A stretch of DNA of 41,322 nt from Porticoccaceae bacterium (GCA_029238255.1 JAQWGK010000017.1:1-41322); one strand, 5' to 3'; shown: positions 25,682 through 35,919, counted from the first letter of the stretch. The notes: generated from the letters alone by a model not told the origin. Numbers and translations are program-made.

Positions 25682-27712
25682 TCACCCAAACAACGACTTC
25701 AAAGCCGCCAACGATTCCTCACCCTTAGCCTGATTCTCCTCAGCACTTAACTCAACACCACCACCAATCCGAATCAAATCATCCTCAGGCAGTTCATCAA
25801 TAAACCGACTAGGCGTTGTCGCTGAGGTCTCGCCAAACTGGGTGCGCTGTCGAGCACAGGTCATGGTCAGCGTGCGCTGGGCTCTGGTAATACCCACATA
25901 GGCAAGGCGTCGCTCTTCTTCTATCTGGCCGCCTTCAACGCTGTTTTTGTGGGGCAGAATATCCTCTTCCATACCGACCATAAACACATGCAAAAACTCC
26001 AATCCCTTTGCGGCATGAAGGGTCATTAGCTGCACTTTATCGTCGGCGGATTCTTCTTTTTCCCGGTCGAGCAGATCTCGAAGAATTAGTTTTGAGATGG
26101 CATTTTCAATTTTGCTATCACCGTTCTCTTCATCTGTGGCAGTCTCATCATTCTTGAGCACCTGAGCTAATTGATTGAGCAAAAACTGCACATTCTCCCA
26201 GCGCTTTTGAGCCACATGATCGTTGCTGGCATTTTGTCTTAGCCAGTCGAGGTAATCGATATCGTCGAGCATCTCATTAATGGCTTCAATGGGTTTGCCG
26301 TTGTAGACATTACGATTGATATTTTGCACCCAGTGTTTAAAGCGTTTTAGGCGCTCCAGATTTTTAGGGGGCATGGTGGCGGTAAGACCGACTTCATCGA
26401 TGGCATCATAGAGCGAGATACTGCGTTTATTGGAATACTCGCCAAGTTTCTCTAGCGTGGTAGGGCCGATCTGCCGTCTTGGGGTATTGATAATCCGCAG
26501 CATGGCGTTGTCGTCATCCGGATTAATAATTAACCGCAGGTAGGCCATAATATCTTTGATTTCGGTCTTGGCATAAAACGATTGGCCGCCGGTAATCTCG
26601 TAGGGAATACTCTGGGATTGCAGCTTAATCTCGACCATCTTGGCTTGATAGTTGCCGCGATAGAGCACCGCGAAATCACTGTATTTACAGCGCCGTTTTA
26701 GGCGCATATCGATAATTTCGTTGACCACCCGTTCGCATTCGCCCTCTTCATTATCACTACTGATAAAGCGCAGAGGATCGCCGGGGCCCAGTTCACTCCA
26801 CAGGGCTTTGCTGATCAGGTGAGGGTTGTTATCGATTAGGGTGTTGGCGGCTTTTAGGATACGGCCGGTGGAGCGGTAGTTCTGCTCGAGCTTAACGATA
26901 TTCAGTGCCGGAAAGTCTTCCTGTAGTTGCATCAGGTTTTCCGGTCTGGCACCCCGCCAGGCGTAAATCGATTGGTCATCATCGCCTACTACCGTAAGCG
27001 CTTGCTTTTCATTAACCAGAGTTTTTACCAGTTCGTACTGAGCGAGGTTAGTATCCTGATATTCATCAACCAGCAGATAGCGAATGCGCCGCTGCCACTT
27101 GGCAAGCACCTCAGGCTGGCTTTTAAATAGCAGTACCGGGATCATAATTAGATCATCGAAGTCGACGGCGTTATAGGCTTTGAGGGCGCGCTGATAGCGC
27201 TCGTAGAGCATAGCGATAGCTTGTTCGCCGGTGCTGTTGGATGCATTGGCTGTCTGATGGGGTTCTAAGAGGCCATTTTTCCAGTTGGAGATGGTGTTCT
27301 GGGCGGTGTCGATCAGCTTCTCATCGAGCTCAGTATGGCGTGCCAATAGCTCTTTAAGCAGGTTTTTACAGTCTTCCTGATCCAGTATCGAGAAGCCGGG
27401 CTTAAAGCCCAGAGCTTTGCTCTCGGTGCGAATAATATTCAGGCCGAGGTTGTGAAAGGTGGAGACGGTCAGACCTCTGCCTTCGGTTTTGCCGAGCAGG
27501 GCAGAGACTCGCGCCTTCATTTCGCGGGCGGCTTTATTGGTAAAGGTGACGGCGGCAATATTGCGTGCGGGTATACCGCACTTTTCGACCAGGTAGGCGA
27601 TCTTGCGCGTGATTACACTGGTTTTACCACTACCGGCACCGGCCAGTACTAGCAGTGGGCCATCGATATACTTCAGCGCTGCGTGCTGTTGGGGGTTTAA
27701 GTTTTGCGACAT
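25682..27712 (-). CDS. rep: ATP-dependent DNA helicase Rep
   Basis: A 676-residue UvrD/Rep-type superfamily 1 helicase. Motif I LAGAGSGKTSVITRK is near residue 22, Ia TFTNKAAREMK, II LLVDEYQDTN, III VVGDDDQSIYAWRGA, IV LEQNYRS, V VQLMTLHAAKGLEF and VI ERRLAYVGITRAQ. Length and segments such as TISNWKN, FDDLIMIPVLLF and INPDDDNAMLRIINTPRR match E. coli Rep better than UvrD. Rep moves 3' to 5' and helps replication forks past bound proteins. It lies 7 bases downstream of valS on the same strand. Confidence 0.95.
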   Translation of the reverse strand: MSQNLNPQQHAALKYIDGPLLVLAGAGSGKTSVITRKIAYLVEKCGIPARNIAAVTFTNKAAREMKARVSALLGKTEGRGLTVSTFHNLGLNIIRTESKALGFKPGFSILDQEDCKNLLKELLARHTELDEKLIDTAQNTISNWKNGLLEPHQTANASNSTGEQAIAMLYERYQRALKAYNAVDFDDLIMIPVLLFKSQPEVLAKWQRRIRYLLVDEYQDTNLAQYELVKTLVNEKQALTVVGDDDQSIYAWRGARPENLMQLQEDFPALNIVKLEQNYRSTGRILKAANTLIDNNPHLISKALWSELGPGDPLRFISSDNEEGECERVVNEIIDMRLKRRCKYSDFAVLYRGNYQAKMVEIKLQSQSIPYEITGGQSFYAKTEIKDIMAYLRLIINPDDDNAMLRIINTPRRQIGPTTLEKLGEYSNKRSISLYDAIDEVGLTATMPPKNLERLKRFKHWVQNINRNVYNGKPIEAINEMLDDIDYLDWLRQNASNDHVAQKRWENVQFLLNQLAQVLKNDETATDEENGDSKIENAISKLILRDLLDREKEESADDKVQLMTLHAAKGLEFLHVFMVGMEEDILPHKNSVEGGQIEEERRLAYVGITRAQRTLTMTCARQRTQFGETSATTPSRFIDELPEDDLIRIGGGVELSAEENQAKGEESLAALKSLFG

Positions 27713-27719
27713 TCCCGGG

Positions 27720-30614
27720 TTAAGCCATTTCAGCTATTGCAGCACGTTTCTCTTGTAGCTGGGTTAGCGAGCTTTCGAAGTCGCTGAGTTTTTGACGCTC
27801 TTTGGCGACCACTTCTGCGGGCGCATTGTCGACAAATTTGGCATTGCCTAGTTTGCCGGTAAGCTTTTTCGCTTCGAGGGCATTTTTTTCGATTTCACGA
27901 TCGAGGCGTGCAAGTTCTGCATCCACATCAATCAGGCCTGCCATAGGCACCAGAATTTCCAGATCACCGGCCAATGCTGTGGCGCATAGAGGTGCGTCTT
28001 CAGGGTTATCTAACCAGGTAATAGATTCAAGGCTGGCCAGCTTGCTAAGGAACTGACGGTTGTCTTCGAGTCGACGCTGATCGCTGGCATCGCCTTTGGT
28101 CATATAGATCGGCAGTGCTTTGGCCGGGGAGATATTCATCTCGCCACGGATATTGCGCACACCGACAATTACGGTTTTGAGCCATTCAATATCCGCCAGG
28201 GCAGTGCTATCAATTTGGCTTTCATCGGCAACCGGGAAAGGCTGCAGCATAATGGTGTCGCCGGTGGCTTTAAGTTCAACACCGGCTAGAGGAGCGATGG
28301 TCTGCCAGATCTCTTCGGTGATAAACGGTAGCATTGGGTGAGCTAGGCGCAGGATGGCTTCTAATACTCTTACCAGCGTGCGGCGAGTGCCTTTCTGCAG
28401 TTCGGGGTCGCCATTCTCATCCCAGAGTACCGGCTTGGAAAGTTCCAGATACCAGTCGCAGTATTCATTCCAGACAAAGTCGTAGAGCGCCTGTGCTGCC
28501 AGATCAAATCTGTAGCTGTCGATAGCGGCGGTCACGTCGATCTCGGCCTGCTGCAGGCGCGAGATAATCCAGCGGTCTGCGAGGCTGAGTTTGTAGTTGT
28601 CGCTGCCGTCCTGACCACAGTCCAAATCGCCATCTTCACCTTGGGCATTCATCAGTACATAACGCGAGGCATTCCAGATTTTGTTACAGAAGTTTCTGTA
28701 GCCTTCGAGACGTTTCATATCCCAGTTGATATCACGGCCGGTGGAGGCCAGTGCACAGAGGGTGAAACGCAGGGCATCTGAACCATGGGGTTCGATGCCG
28801 TCGGGGAATTGCTTGCGGGTTCGTGCGGCGATCTTTTCTGCCAGTTGGGGCTGCATCATATTGCCGGTGCGCTTTTCCAACAGGCTGTCGATATCAATAC
28901 CGTCGATCATATCCAGCGGGTCGAGTACATTGCCCTTGGATTTGGACATCTTCTGACCCTGTTCATCGCGGATCAGGCCGGTGACATAGACGGTTTTAAA
29001 CGGTACTTCCGACTCGCCATTTTCATCTTTGATCAGGTGCATGGACATCATCACCATACGCGCTACCCAGAAGAAAATAATATCGAAACCAGTCACCAAC
29101 ACATCGGTGGGGTGGAAGGTTTTTAAGCGATCAGTCTGCTCCGGCCAGCCCTGAGTGCCAAAAGTCCAGAGGGCAGAGGAGAACCAGGTATCCAGTACAT
29201 CTTCATCCTGCTTAAGAGGTCTATCACCGAGATCGTATTTTTCACGAACAGCTTTTTCGCTGTGGCCAACATAGGCTTTGCCGGCTTCGTCGTACCAGGC
29301 GGGAATCTGATGACCCCACCACAGCTGACGAGAGATACACCAGTCTTGAATATTGCGCATCCACGAGAAGTACATATTTTCGTACTGCTGGGGAACAAAT
29401 TTAATGCGGCCATCTTCTACAGCTTCAATCGCTGGGCCGGCCAGTTTCTTGGCGTCCACATACCATTGGTTGGTCAGGAGCGGTTCGATTACCACACCGC
29501 CGCGATCACCGTAGGGTACGGTCATATCGTTTTCTTCGATGCTGTCTAAAAGTCCCAACGCTTCAAAGTCGGCGACAATTTCACGGCGCGCGGCAAAGCG
29601 TTCCATACCGCGGTACTTCTCTGGCAGAGTGGAATCGATTTCATTGTTATCACTGCCGTCGGTATTCACGCATTCAGCGGTTTGGCGAATATCGGCATTG
29701 GTGGTGAGGATATTGATCATCGGCAGCTTTTGGCGCTGACCGACTTCATAGTCATTAAAGTCATGGGCCGGAGTAATTTTTACACAGCCAGTACCTTTTT
29801 CCATATCCGCATATTCATCGGCGACAATTGGAATTAGTCTGCCCACCAAGGGTAATTCAACAAACTTGCCGATCAGGTTTTGGTAGCGAGGATCTTCCGG
29901 ATTAACCGCTACACCGGTATCGCCGAGCATGGTTTCCGGGCGGGTGGTGGCTACAATGATAAAGTCTTTGCCATCGGCAGTAGTGACGCCATCGGCCAGT
30001 GGGTAGCGCAGGTGCCACATCTTGCCTTTGACTTCACGGTTTTCAACTTCGAGGTCGGAGATGGCGGTGTGTAGCTTTGGATCCCAGTTGACCAGACGTT
30101 TGCCGCGATAGATTAGGCCATCGGCATGGAGGCGCACAAAGGCTTCCTGAACGCCTTTGTAGAAACCATCGTCCATGGTGAAACGTTCGGTTTCCCAGTC
30201 CACAGAGTTGCCAAGACGACGCATCTGTTTGGTGATGGTGCCGCCGGATTCTTCTTTCCAATCCCAGATCTTTTCAATAAATTTTTCACGGCCCAGTTCT
30301 TCGCGGCCGGGTAGGCCTTCGGCGGCCAGTTTACGCTCTACTACCATCTGGGTAGCAATGCCCGCATGGTCTGTACCCACTTGCCACAGAGCGTTTTTGC
30401 CTTTCATGCGGTTGTAGCGGGTCAGGGCATCCATAATGCCGTGTTGCAGAGCATGGCCAATATGCAGGCTGCCGGTAACATTCGGTGGTGGAATAACAAT
30501 GCTGTAGGCGTCATCGCGCTCTTTACGGCTGTCGTCGGGGGCAAAGTAGCCGCGCTCTTCCCAGATTTTGTACCATTTGGTTTCTATATCCTGGGGGGCA
30601 AATGTTTTTTCCAT
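27720..30614 (-). CDS. valS: Valyl-tRNA synthetase
   Basis: A 964-residue class I aminoacyl-tRNA synthetase for valine. The HIGH motif is at residues 51-54 (after PPPNVTGSL) and KMSKS at 555-559. The editing domain contains [17 protein letters not shown]. The C-terminal coiled-coil arm ([15 protein letters not shown] onwards) is typical of ValS and separates it from IleS and LeuS. It follows holC and a small gene on the minus strand, the order known from Pseudomonas. Confidence 0.98.
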   Translation of the reverse strand: MEKTFAPQDIETKWYKIWEERGYFAPDDSRKERDDAYSIVIPPPNVTGSLHIGHALQHGIMDALTRYNRMKGKNALWQVGTDHAGIATQMVVERKLAAEGLPGREELGREKFIEKIWDWKEESGGTITKQMRRLGNSVDWETERFTMDDGFYKGVQEAFVRLHADGLIYRGKRLVNWDPKLHTAISDLEVENREVKGKMWHLRYPLADGVTTADGKDFIIVATTRPETMLGDTGVAVNPEDPRYQNLIGKFVELPLVGRLIPIVADEYADMEKGTGCVKITPAHDFNDYEVGQRQKLPMINILTTNADIRQTAECVNTDGSDNNEIDSTLPEKYRGMERFAARREIVADFEALGLLDSIEENDMTVPYGDRGGVVIEPLLTNQWYVDAKKLAGPAIEAVEDGRIKFVPQQYENMYFSWMRNIQDWCISRQLWWGHQIPAWYDEAGKAYVGHSEKAVREKYDLGDRPLKQDEDVLDTWFSSALWTFGTQGWPEQTDRLKTFHPTDVLVTGFDIIFFWVARMVMMSMHLIKDENGESEVPFKTVYVTGLIRDEQGQKMSKSKGNVLDPLDMIDGIDIDSLLEKRTGNMMQPQLAEKIAARTRKQFPDGIEPHGSDALRFTLCALASTGRDINWDMKRLEGYRNFCNKIWNASRYVLMNAQGEDGDLDCGQDGSDNYKLSLADRWIISRLQQAEIDVTAAIDSYRFDLAAQALYDFVWNEYCDWYLELSKPVLWDENGDPELQKGTRRTLVRVLEAILRLAHPMLPFITEEIWQTIAPLAGVELKATGDTIMLQPFPVADESQIDSTALADIEWLKTVIVGVRNIRGEMNISPAKALPIYMTKGDASDQRRLEDNRQFLSKLASLESITWLDNPEDAPLCATALAGDLEILVPMAGLIDVDAELARLDREIEKNALEAKKLTGKLGNAKFVDNAPAEVVAKERQKLSDFESSLTQLQEKRAAIAEMA

Positions 30615-30748
30615 TATGGGGCTCAGTATTTAATTTTTGTGAGTCGTTTTAATGCTTCTTAACAGCGCTTATTTTTAGCGATAAGAGAGCACTTAATTAC
30701 AGGCTGTGGATTATAGATGTTGGCGGGTTTTGTCGCTAGCAGTTGTGG

Positions 30749-31174
30749 CTAGTTTTCGCGCTTAAAACGCGCAATCACCATGGCGCGGATTTTATCGCGC
30801 AGTAGCTGGTCGATCTTAGGTCGCAGTCGGGCCATTAATTTACTGACGACTGCATTGATCTGCTCATCAGTCATTGGCTGTGGCTGTGGCTTGGGCTGGC
30901 TAGATTCGCTAGAAGGCTGCTCAAAGAGATGCTGCTGGGCACTGTTAAAGGTTTCCTGTTGCTGCTGCTCCTGATGAATCTCGCTGTCGACCACTTCGCT
31001 GAGGATCGGTATTTCCAGATTATCCATAGCTTCTTTATCAATGCTGGGTGGCAGTTGCGGGCTATTTTCCGGCAAGTTATTGGCCTCAGGAAGCAGGTTC
31101 TTCTGCAGAGAGTAGAGGTCGTCGAGAAGGTTTTCGTAGTCTGGATAGCGATCGTCGTCGCTTTTGCTGTTCAT
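30749..31174 (-). CDS. Conserved hypothetical protein between holC and valS
   Basis: A 141-residue protein of unknown function. The N-terminal half is acidic and Pro/Asn-rich, the middle is rich in Gln and Ser (QEQQQQ, KPQPQP) and probably disordered, and the last 45 residues form a more ordered helical part, TDEQINAVVSKLMARLRP onwards, ending in a basic RFKREN. Gammaproteobacteria often carry a small unnamed gene at this point between holC and valS, so position supports a real gene. It starts 27 bases after the holC stop. Confidence 0.75.
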   Translation of the reverse strand: MNSKSDDDRYPDYENLLDDLYSLQKNLLPEANNLPENSPQLPPSIDKEAMDNLEIPILSEVVDSEIHQEQQQQETFNSAQQHLFEQPSSESSQPKPQPQPMTDEQINAVVSKLMARLRPKIDQLLRDKIRAMVIARFKREN

Positions 31175-31201
31175 CTGTGGATGTTCATCTATGGTAAATT
31201 T

Positions 31202-31630
31202 TTAGGGTTTAAACTTTTCGCTTAGATCGTGAAAGCTCAACGGATAGCCACGCTCTTTGTAGAACTTGAAGTTGTCGCGCTTGGCCTGCTCGTATTCGGG
31301 CTGTTGATAGATAATTTCCATCACTCGCTCAAAGCGACTAAACCAGGTGGGAATCTCCGCCTGCAGGTTAATCAGAATACTGTGATGATCGGCGGGATTG
31401 CTCTCCACGGTAATGGCGATCGGCATCTGATCTGCACCTATGCCATGAGGGACAAATGAACTGGCCTGAAAGTCCCAGAGCATTTTATTGAGCTGCTCTG
31501 CGGTTTCATGACTATCGACCAGACAGAGAACCTGCTGATTGGTTTTCAGGGCTTTTTGGGCGAGTTGGCAGACAAGCGCCAAGGCAACCTGAAGGTTGCC
31601 TGACAACTTGTAAAAAGAGACATCGGTCAT
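31202..31630 (-). CDS. holC: DNA polymerase III subunit chi
   Basis: A 142-residue HolC from the ATG at 31630 (MTDVSFYKL). The chi subunit joins the clamp loader to single-strand-binding protein at the replication fork. The family pattern is clear: FYKL at the start, a helix ending LVCQLAQKAL, VLCLVDSHETAEQLNKMLW, SFVPHG and WFSRFERVMEIIY. A TTG one codon upstream directly abuts the pepA stop; the ATG is preferred because it is stronger and fits the family N-terminus. The order pepA-holC-valS is conserved. Confidence 0.94.
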   Translation of the reverse strand: MTDVSFYKLSGNLQVALALVCQLAQKALKTNQQVLCLVDSHETAEQLNKMLWDFQASSFVPHGIGADQMPIAITVESNPADHHSILINLQAEIPTWFSRFERVMEIIYQQPEYEQAKRDNFKFYKERGYPLSFHDLSEKFKP

Positions 31631-31633
31631 CAA

Positions 31634-33100
31634 TTAACCCGCTTTTACAGCTTTACTGCGCAGGTAATCCATCAGGATTGGCACTGGGCGGCCGGTGGCA
31701 CCTTTTTGTGGGCCTGATACCCAAGCGGTACCGGCAACGTCCAGATGGGCCCACTTATACTTCTCGGTAAAGCGCCCCAAGAAGCAGGCGGCGGTGATAG
31801 TACCCGGGTGTCCGCTACCAATATTGGCTATATCTGCAAAATTACTTTTAAGCAGCTGGTCGTACTCTTCATACATCGGTAGACGCCAGGCGCGATCACC
31901 ACTGCGCAGGCCACTGGCAAGAAGATCTTCTGCGAGCTGGTCATCATTGGCGAGCAGGCCGGCGGTAACTTTGCCCAGCGCGGCAATAACCGCACCGGTT
32001 AAGGTAGCGATATCAATCACTGTGTCGGGCTTAAAGCGCCCGGCATAAGTGAGGGCATCACAGAGAATCAGACGGCCTTCGGCATCCGTGTTTAATACTT
32101 CAATGGTCTGACCAGACATGCTTGTCACTACATCGCCGGGCTTGGTCGCGTGACCATTGGGCATATTTTCTACCGCGGGAACTATAGCCACTACATTGAT
32201 TGGCATCTGAGTTTCGATCAGCGAGTTGATTACGCCAATAACAGAGGCGCCGCCGCACATATCGTATTTCATCTCATCCATGTCATTGCCCGGCTTAAGG
32301 CTGATACCACCGGAGTCAAAGGTCACTGCTTTGCCGACTAGAACAACTGGCTTAACCGAGGCCTTGGTGCCCTGATATTTAATAACAATTAATTTGCCCG
32401 GCTGGTCTGAGCCTGCGCTTACCGAAAGCAGAGAGCCCATTTTCAGTTTTTTCATATCCGCTTCACTGAGCACAGTGGTCGTTACCTTGCTCTGACCTTT
32501 GGCAAGTGCCTTGGCCTGAGTGGCTAGATAGCTCGGTGTGCAGATATTGGCCGGCAGGTTACCGAGTTGGCGGGCGGCATTCATACCGTTGCCCACCGCT
32601 GAACCATAAGCCAACCCTTTTTTGGCGGCCCCTAAGCTGCCTTTTTTACCGGTCCAGTAAGTCAGGGTTTTTAATTTTTGCGCCTTGGGCTTTTTGCCGC
32701 TGATATATTTATAACTGGCGGTCTGAATACTGCGAGCGATAATTCCGGCTTCCCATTCCGCATCTTCGGAGAGTCCTTCACCAACCCAGACGGCTTTGGC
32801 GCTGGGGGTTTTTTTAAGGGCAGAGGCCCCGGCTTCAATCACTTTTATAAACTGCTGCTGAGTGGTTGCCCCCTCAGTGCCGAGCAAAATAATACGCTTA
32901 CCTTTTGCGCCGGGAATATGCATAACCAGCGTCTCTGCTTTTTTACCGCCGAAGTCGCCTGCTTTAATTAGCGAGGAGATAGCGCCATCTAAAGATTTAT
33001 CCAGTGCCAGAGCACTGTCTTTTAGTTGTGGGCCGGTCGGTAGAATGAGAGAATCTGCTTTTATATTTAACAGCTGTGCTGAAGATGCAGTAAAATCCAT
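31634..33100 (-). CDS. pepA: Leucyl aminopeptidase (PepA)
   Basis: A 488-residue M17-family cytosol aminopeptidase that removes N-terminal residues using two metal ions. The signature NTDAEGRLILCDAL lies in the C-terminal catalytic domain, with the metal-binding VGKAVTFDSGGISLKP upstream and KYDMCGG between them. The N-terminal third is the less conserved DNA-binding/oligomer domain. In E. coli PepA also binds DNA as a recombination and transcription factor; whether this one does cannot be seen. It heads the minus-strand pepA-holC-valS-rep run and is divergent from lptF, with 119 bases between them for both promoters. Confidence 0.96.
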   Translation of the reverse strand: MDFTASSAQLLNIKADSLILPTGPQLKDSALALDKSLDGAISSLIKAGDFGGKKAETLVMHIPGAKGKRIILLGTEGATTQQQFIKVIEAGASALKKTPSAKAVWVGEGLSEDAEWEAGIIARSIQTASYKYISGKKPKAQKLKTLTYWTGKKGSLGAAKKGLAYGSAVGNGMNAARQLGNLPANICTPSYLATQAKALAKGQSKVTTTVLSEADMKKLKMGSLLSVSAGSDQPGKLIVIKYQGTKASVKPVVLVGKAVTFDSGGISLKPGNDMDEMKYDMCGGASVIGVINSLIETQMPINVVAIVPAVENMPNGHATKPGDVVTSMSGQTIEVLNTDAEGRLILCDALTYAGRFKPDTVIDIATLTGAVIAALGKVTAGLLANDDQLAEDLLASGLRSGDRAWRLPMYEEYDQLLKSNFADIANIGSGHPGTITAACFLGRFTEKYKWAHLDVAGTAWVSGPQKGATGRPVPILMDYLRSKAVKAG

Positions 33101-33219
33101 ATTTTGCTCCGTTTGATCGTCGTTTTTTGATAGTAAATTTAGTGTTAATTTTTAAATCACTGAATGACCAACGATAGCATAATTTGCTTAATAACACCCA
33201 AGGGCTATAACCTTTACCT

Positions 33220-34350
33220 GTGATTATTTTCCGTTATCTATGTCGTGAAATCCTCTCCGCCACCACAGCTGTCTGTGTGATTCTGTTGTTGGTACTGATG
33301 AGCGGTCGCTTTGTAAAGTATCTGGCCAAAGCCGTTGCCGGAGATATGGAGTCGAGCGTTATCTTCGCCATGATTGGCTATCGAATTCCCGGCTTTCTTG
33401 AGCTGACCCTACCTCTGGCATTCTTTTTAGCGGTGTTGTTGTCCTTTGGCCGCCTGCATATCCAAAATGAAATGAGTGTTTTAAAAGCCTGTGGTATCTC
33501 TGAAAAGCGTCTGATGGGCTACACCTTGGTACTGGCAATGTTCTTTGCTGTGATTACCGCCTGGCTGAGCCTATCGGTAGCACCCTCAGGTATGGCCAAG
33601 GCCGAGGCTCTTCAGCAGGCGGAAAAGCAGCGCAGCGAGTTGGATAAGCTGATGCCGAAAAAGTTTTACTCCCTGTCTGGGGGCAAAGGTGTCACCTATG
33701 CCGAAGGGGTCACTGAAGATCGCGAGTTGGATGAAGTCTTTTTGGCGATGGCGGTTGGCAGTGAAGAAGAATCAAACCGCAGTCTGGTTTTGGTGCTAGC
33801 GGAAAAGGGTCGGCAGAAACAGGCTGAAGGTGCTTCAGCAGATGCTCCGGAACGTTATCTGGTATTGGATAAGGGTTACCGTATTGAGGGAATCCCGGGT
33901 CAAAATAATTATCAGATTACCTATTTTGAGGAGTACGGCTCCCGCCTAAAAGACAGCAAGCCGATTGATAAAGCCCCTAAAACCGATGCTATTGCCACTC
34001 AAACTTTACTCGACTCAGATGATTTGGAATTGCAGGCGACATTGCAGTGGCGGCTCTCTATTCCGCTACTGGTAATAGTAGTGACCCTGCTTGCTGTTCC
34101 CCTAAGCCGCACTAATAACCGTCAGGGTCGTTTTGGTAAATTGCTGCCGGCGATTGTTTTGTACTTTACTTATCTGGTTTCCCTAAACGCCATGCGCGGC
34201 GCGATTGAGTCCGGTTCAGTGCCGGTCTCGGTCACCATGTTGCCCGTGCATTTTGTCTATCTAAGTTTGGCGCTGGTACTGCTTAGATCGGGTCGACCAA
34301 AGAAGCCCCGTATTGTAATGAGTGCAACAGATGATGGAGTGCAGGCCTAA
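33220..34350 (+). CDS. lptF: LPS export ABC transporter permease LptF
   Basis: A 376-residue inner-membrane permease, one of the two that with LptB drive lipopolysaccharide towards the outer membrane. N-terminal IIFRYLCREILSATTAV, then membrane helices around residues 12-32, 52-75 and 98-120, a large periplasmic beta-jellyroll domain (about 130-265), and three C-terminal helices with VPLSRTNNRQGRFGKLLPA. The start is a GTG at 33220. Its stop overlaps the lptG start by one base (TAATG at 34348-34352), so the pair is coupled. Confidence 0.95.
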   Translation: MIIFRYLCREILSATTAVCVILLLVLMSGRFVKYLAKAVAGDMESSVIFAMIGYRIPGFLELTLPLAFFLAVLLSFGRLHIQNEMSVLKACGISEKRLMGYTLVLAMFFAVITAWLSLSVAPSGMAKAEALQQAEKQRSELDKLMPKKFYSLSGGKGVTYAEGVTEDRELDEVFLAMAVGSEEESNRSLVLVLAEKGRQKQAEGASADAPERYLVLDKGYRIEGIPGQNNYQITYFEEYGSRLKDSKPIDKAPKTDAIATQTLLDSDDLELQATLQWRLSIPLLVIVVTLLAVPLSRTNNRQGRFGKLLPAIVLYFTYLVSLNAMRGAIESGSVPVSVTMLPVHFVYLSLALVLLRSGRPKKPRIVMSATDDGVQA

Positions 34351-35417
34351 TGCGACGACTGTCACGACATGTTGGCTCGACAATTTTTGCTGCCATTGCG
34401 GTAGCACTGTTGGTCTTGGTCGGACTTGATTCGGTAGGGGCGATTATTGACCAGACCGCGGATATATCCCGCAACTATCATTTTTCCGATGTGCTGATCT
34501 ATGTCGGCACTTTGATGCCGTCCCGAATCTATGAATATATGCCCTTTGCCTCACTGATTGGCTGTCTAATTGGTCTTGGACTGTTGGCAACCAATAGCGA
34601 AGTGATTGTGATGCGTGCGGCGGGGGTGTCACCGCTGCGTATTGTCGGGTTTGTACTGCAGCCTGTGATGCTATTTATTATGTTTTCGATGGTGATAGGC
34701 GAGTATTTTTCTCCCTATCTGGATCAGTTGGCCGAAGGTCGTCGCGGTTATTTACTAAAAGGCGAGTCAGCGCAGGATTCAACCTCTGGCCCCTGGAATC
34801 GCGAAGGCAATGAGTTTATGCACTTTAATGCGGTGTTCCCCGGCGGTGTTGTCTACGGGGTGACCCGCTATCGCTTTAATGATGATCGCCAAATTGAAGA
34901 GGCGAGCTTTTCTTCACGGGCAACATTTAATGCCACTGAGAGTTATTGGGTAGAAGAAAATGTCTCGGTAACGCGCTTTTTAGACAACAGCACCGAGACT
35001 GAAAAGCTCGTCACCAGACGCTGGGACTCTGAGTTAACCCCGGGAGTGCTGTCGCTCAATATTCTGCCGGCAGATTCATTGTCAATGGAGGCGCTCTACA
35101 ACTATATCCGTTATCTGAGACTGCAAAATACAGATACGGCAGGCTATGAGGTTGCGTTCTGGCGCAAAGTGTTACAGCCGTTGATTATTTTGGGGCTGGT
35201 TCTAATCGGTATTTCTTTTGTGTTTGGTCCATTGCGCGACTCAACTATGGGTTTCAGAATCTTTATCGGCGTAGTGGTGGGGGTTAGCTTTAGAATTCTG
35301 CAGGATATGTTGGGCCCCTTGAGTATTGTTTTTGAATTTCCACCTCTGATGGCGGTACTGGCACCGATACTCTTCTGTGTGGTGGTGGGGCTTTATCTGT
35401 TAAAGCGCAGTGGTTAG
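34350..35417 (+). CDS. lptG: LPS export ABC transporter permease LptG
   Basis: A 355-residue partner of LptF. It shows the same plan: N-terminal helices with the conserved MPSRIYEYMPFASLIGCLIG, EVIVMRAAGVSP, a periplasmic jellyroll, and C-terminal helices with FVFGPLRDSTMGFRIFIGV. Length is normal. After the TAG at 35415-35417 the frame stays open through a five-unit 15-base tandem array to a TGA near 35614, so read-through would add a repetitive tail. I take the TAG as the real end. Confidence 0.95.
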   Translation: MRRLSRHVGSTIFAAIAVALLVLVGLDSVGAIIDQTADISRNYHFSDVLIYVGTLMPSRIYEYMPFASLIGCLIGLGLLATNSEVIVMRAAGVSPLRIVGFVLQPVMLFIMFSMVIGEYFSPYLDQLAEGRRGYLLKGESAQDSTSGPWNREGNEFMHFNAVFPGGVVYGVTRYRFNDDRQIEEASFSSRATFNATESYWVEENVSVTRFLDNSTETEKLVTRRWDSELTPGVLSLNILPADSLSMEALYNYIRYLRLQNTDTAGYEVAFWRKVLQPLIILGLVLIGISFVFGPLRDSTMGFRIFIGVVVGVSFRILQDMLGPLSIVFEFPPLMAVLAPILFCVVVGLYLLKRSG

Positions 35418-35428
35418 CTGGTAAAAAA

Positions 35429-35503
35429 TGCTCTTCACAAAAGTACTCTTCATAAAGGTACTCTTCATAAAAGTGCTCTTCACAAAAGCACTCTTAACAA
35501 AGA
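35429..35503. repeat. Five-copy 15-base tandem array after lptG
   Basis: Five units of exactly 15 bases: TGCTCTTCACAAAAG (35429-35443), TACTCTTCATAAAGG, TACTCTTCATAAAAG, TGCTCTTCACAAAAG (identical to unit 1) and CACTCTTAACAAAGA (35489-35503). It starts 12 bases after the lptG stop and ends 16 bases before a terminator. In the lptG frame it reads as pentapeptides ALHKS, TLHKG, TLHKS, ALHKS and TLNKD. The unit is too short, and has no spacers, for a CRISPR. Confidence 0.93.
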
Positions 35504-35518
35504 CAGAGAATTAGAATT

Positions 35519-35545
35519 GGCCGGGCATCTCTGCCCGGCCTTTTT
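35519..35545 (+). terminator. Rho-independent terminator after lptG
   Basis: A perfect 9-bp stem GGCCGGGCA (35519-35527) and TGCCCGGCC (35532-35540) with a TCTC loop is followed by TTTTT. It ends the lptFG transcript. A second inverted repeat, TGCCCGA and TCGGGCA, lies just beyond at about 35552-35579. Confidence 0.95.
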
Positions 35546-35588
35546 GTTATATGCCCGACCTGTTAAGAAATCTCGGGCAACAACAAAA
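35519..35588. repeat. Terminator-linked dispersed block, copy A
   Basis: The block of about 70 bases, from the GCCGGGCA stem through TGCCCGACCTGTTAAGAA to GGGCAACAACAAAA, aligns with 38488-38556 with one single-base gap. Shared parts include the stem core, the T-tract with TTTGTT, and GCCC-ACCTGTTAAGAA followed by CAAC. In this copy the distal part is itself an inverted repeat (TGCCCGA/TCGGGCA). Confidence 0.7.
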
Positions 35589-35919
35589 CCTAAAGGCGGT
35601 TTCTCTTTGAGTTGAAAAGATCCCAAGGAATGAAAATAAAGTTCCTTTGATAAAAGACGATTTTGTTTTAATTTTTCTTAAAAGAATCTTTCTAAAAATT
35701 ATTTAATCTACAGGTAAAGGGTAGATACAAAGCCTGGCTATATCCAGTATTGAATTATTAAATTTTAATTGGGCTATCTATTGAGCCTAAATAGTCCTGC
35801 ATCCGTATGCTTAAGCTTATGATTAAAACTTCTAAGCCGAGCAAAAATTATATTGTCCAGAGCATATAAGGCAGTTAGAATTGCGAGCTTTTTTGAATCC
35901 AGACCCAAGAGAAATATTG
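35546..35919. other. Gene-free region between lptG terminator and the dioxygenase gene
   Basis: About 370 bases with no open frame I can support. The first 45 bases form a second inverted repeat (TGCCCGA...TCGGGCA) shared in part with the block after the flavoenzyme gene. AAGGAA and TTCCTT form a small stem near 35627-35650. The rest is AT-rich, with TATAAG at 35865-35870 as a possible -10 box for the dioxygenase, but no matching -35 is clear. AAGAGA at 35907-35912 is a plausible ribosome-binding site for the ATG at 35920. Confidence 0.45.

Noticed and set aside
35429-35503. CRISPR array
   Set aside because: Units are 15 bases, contiguous, with no spacers, and no cas genes are present.
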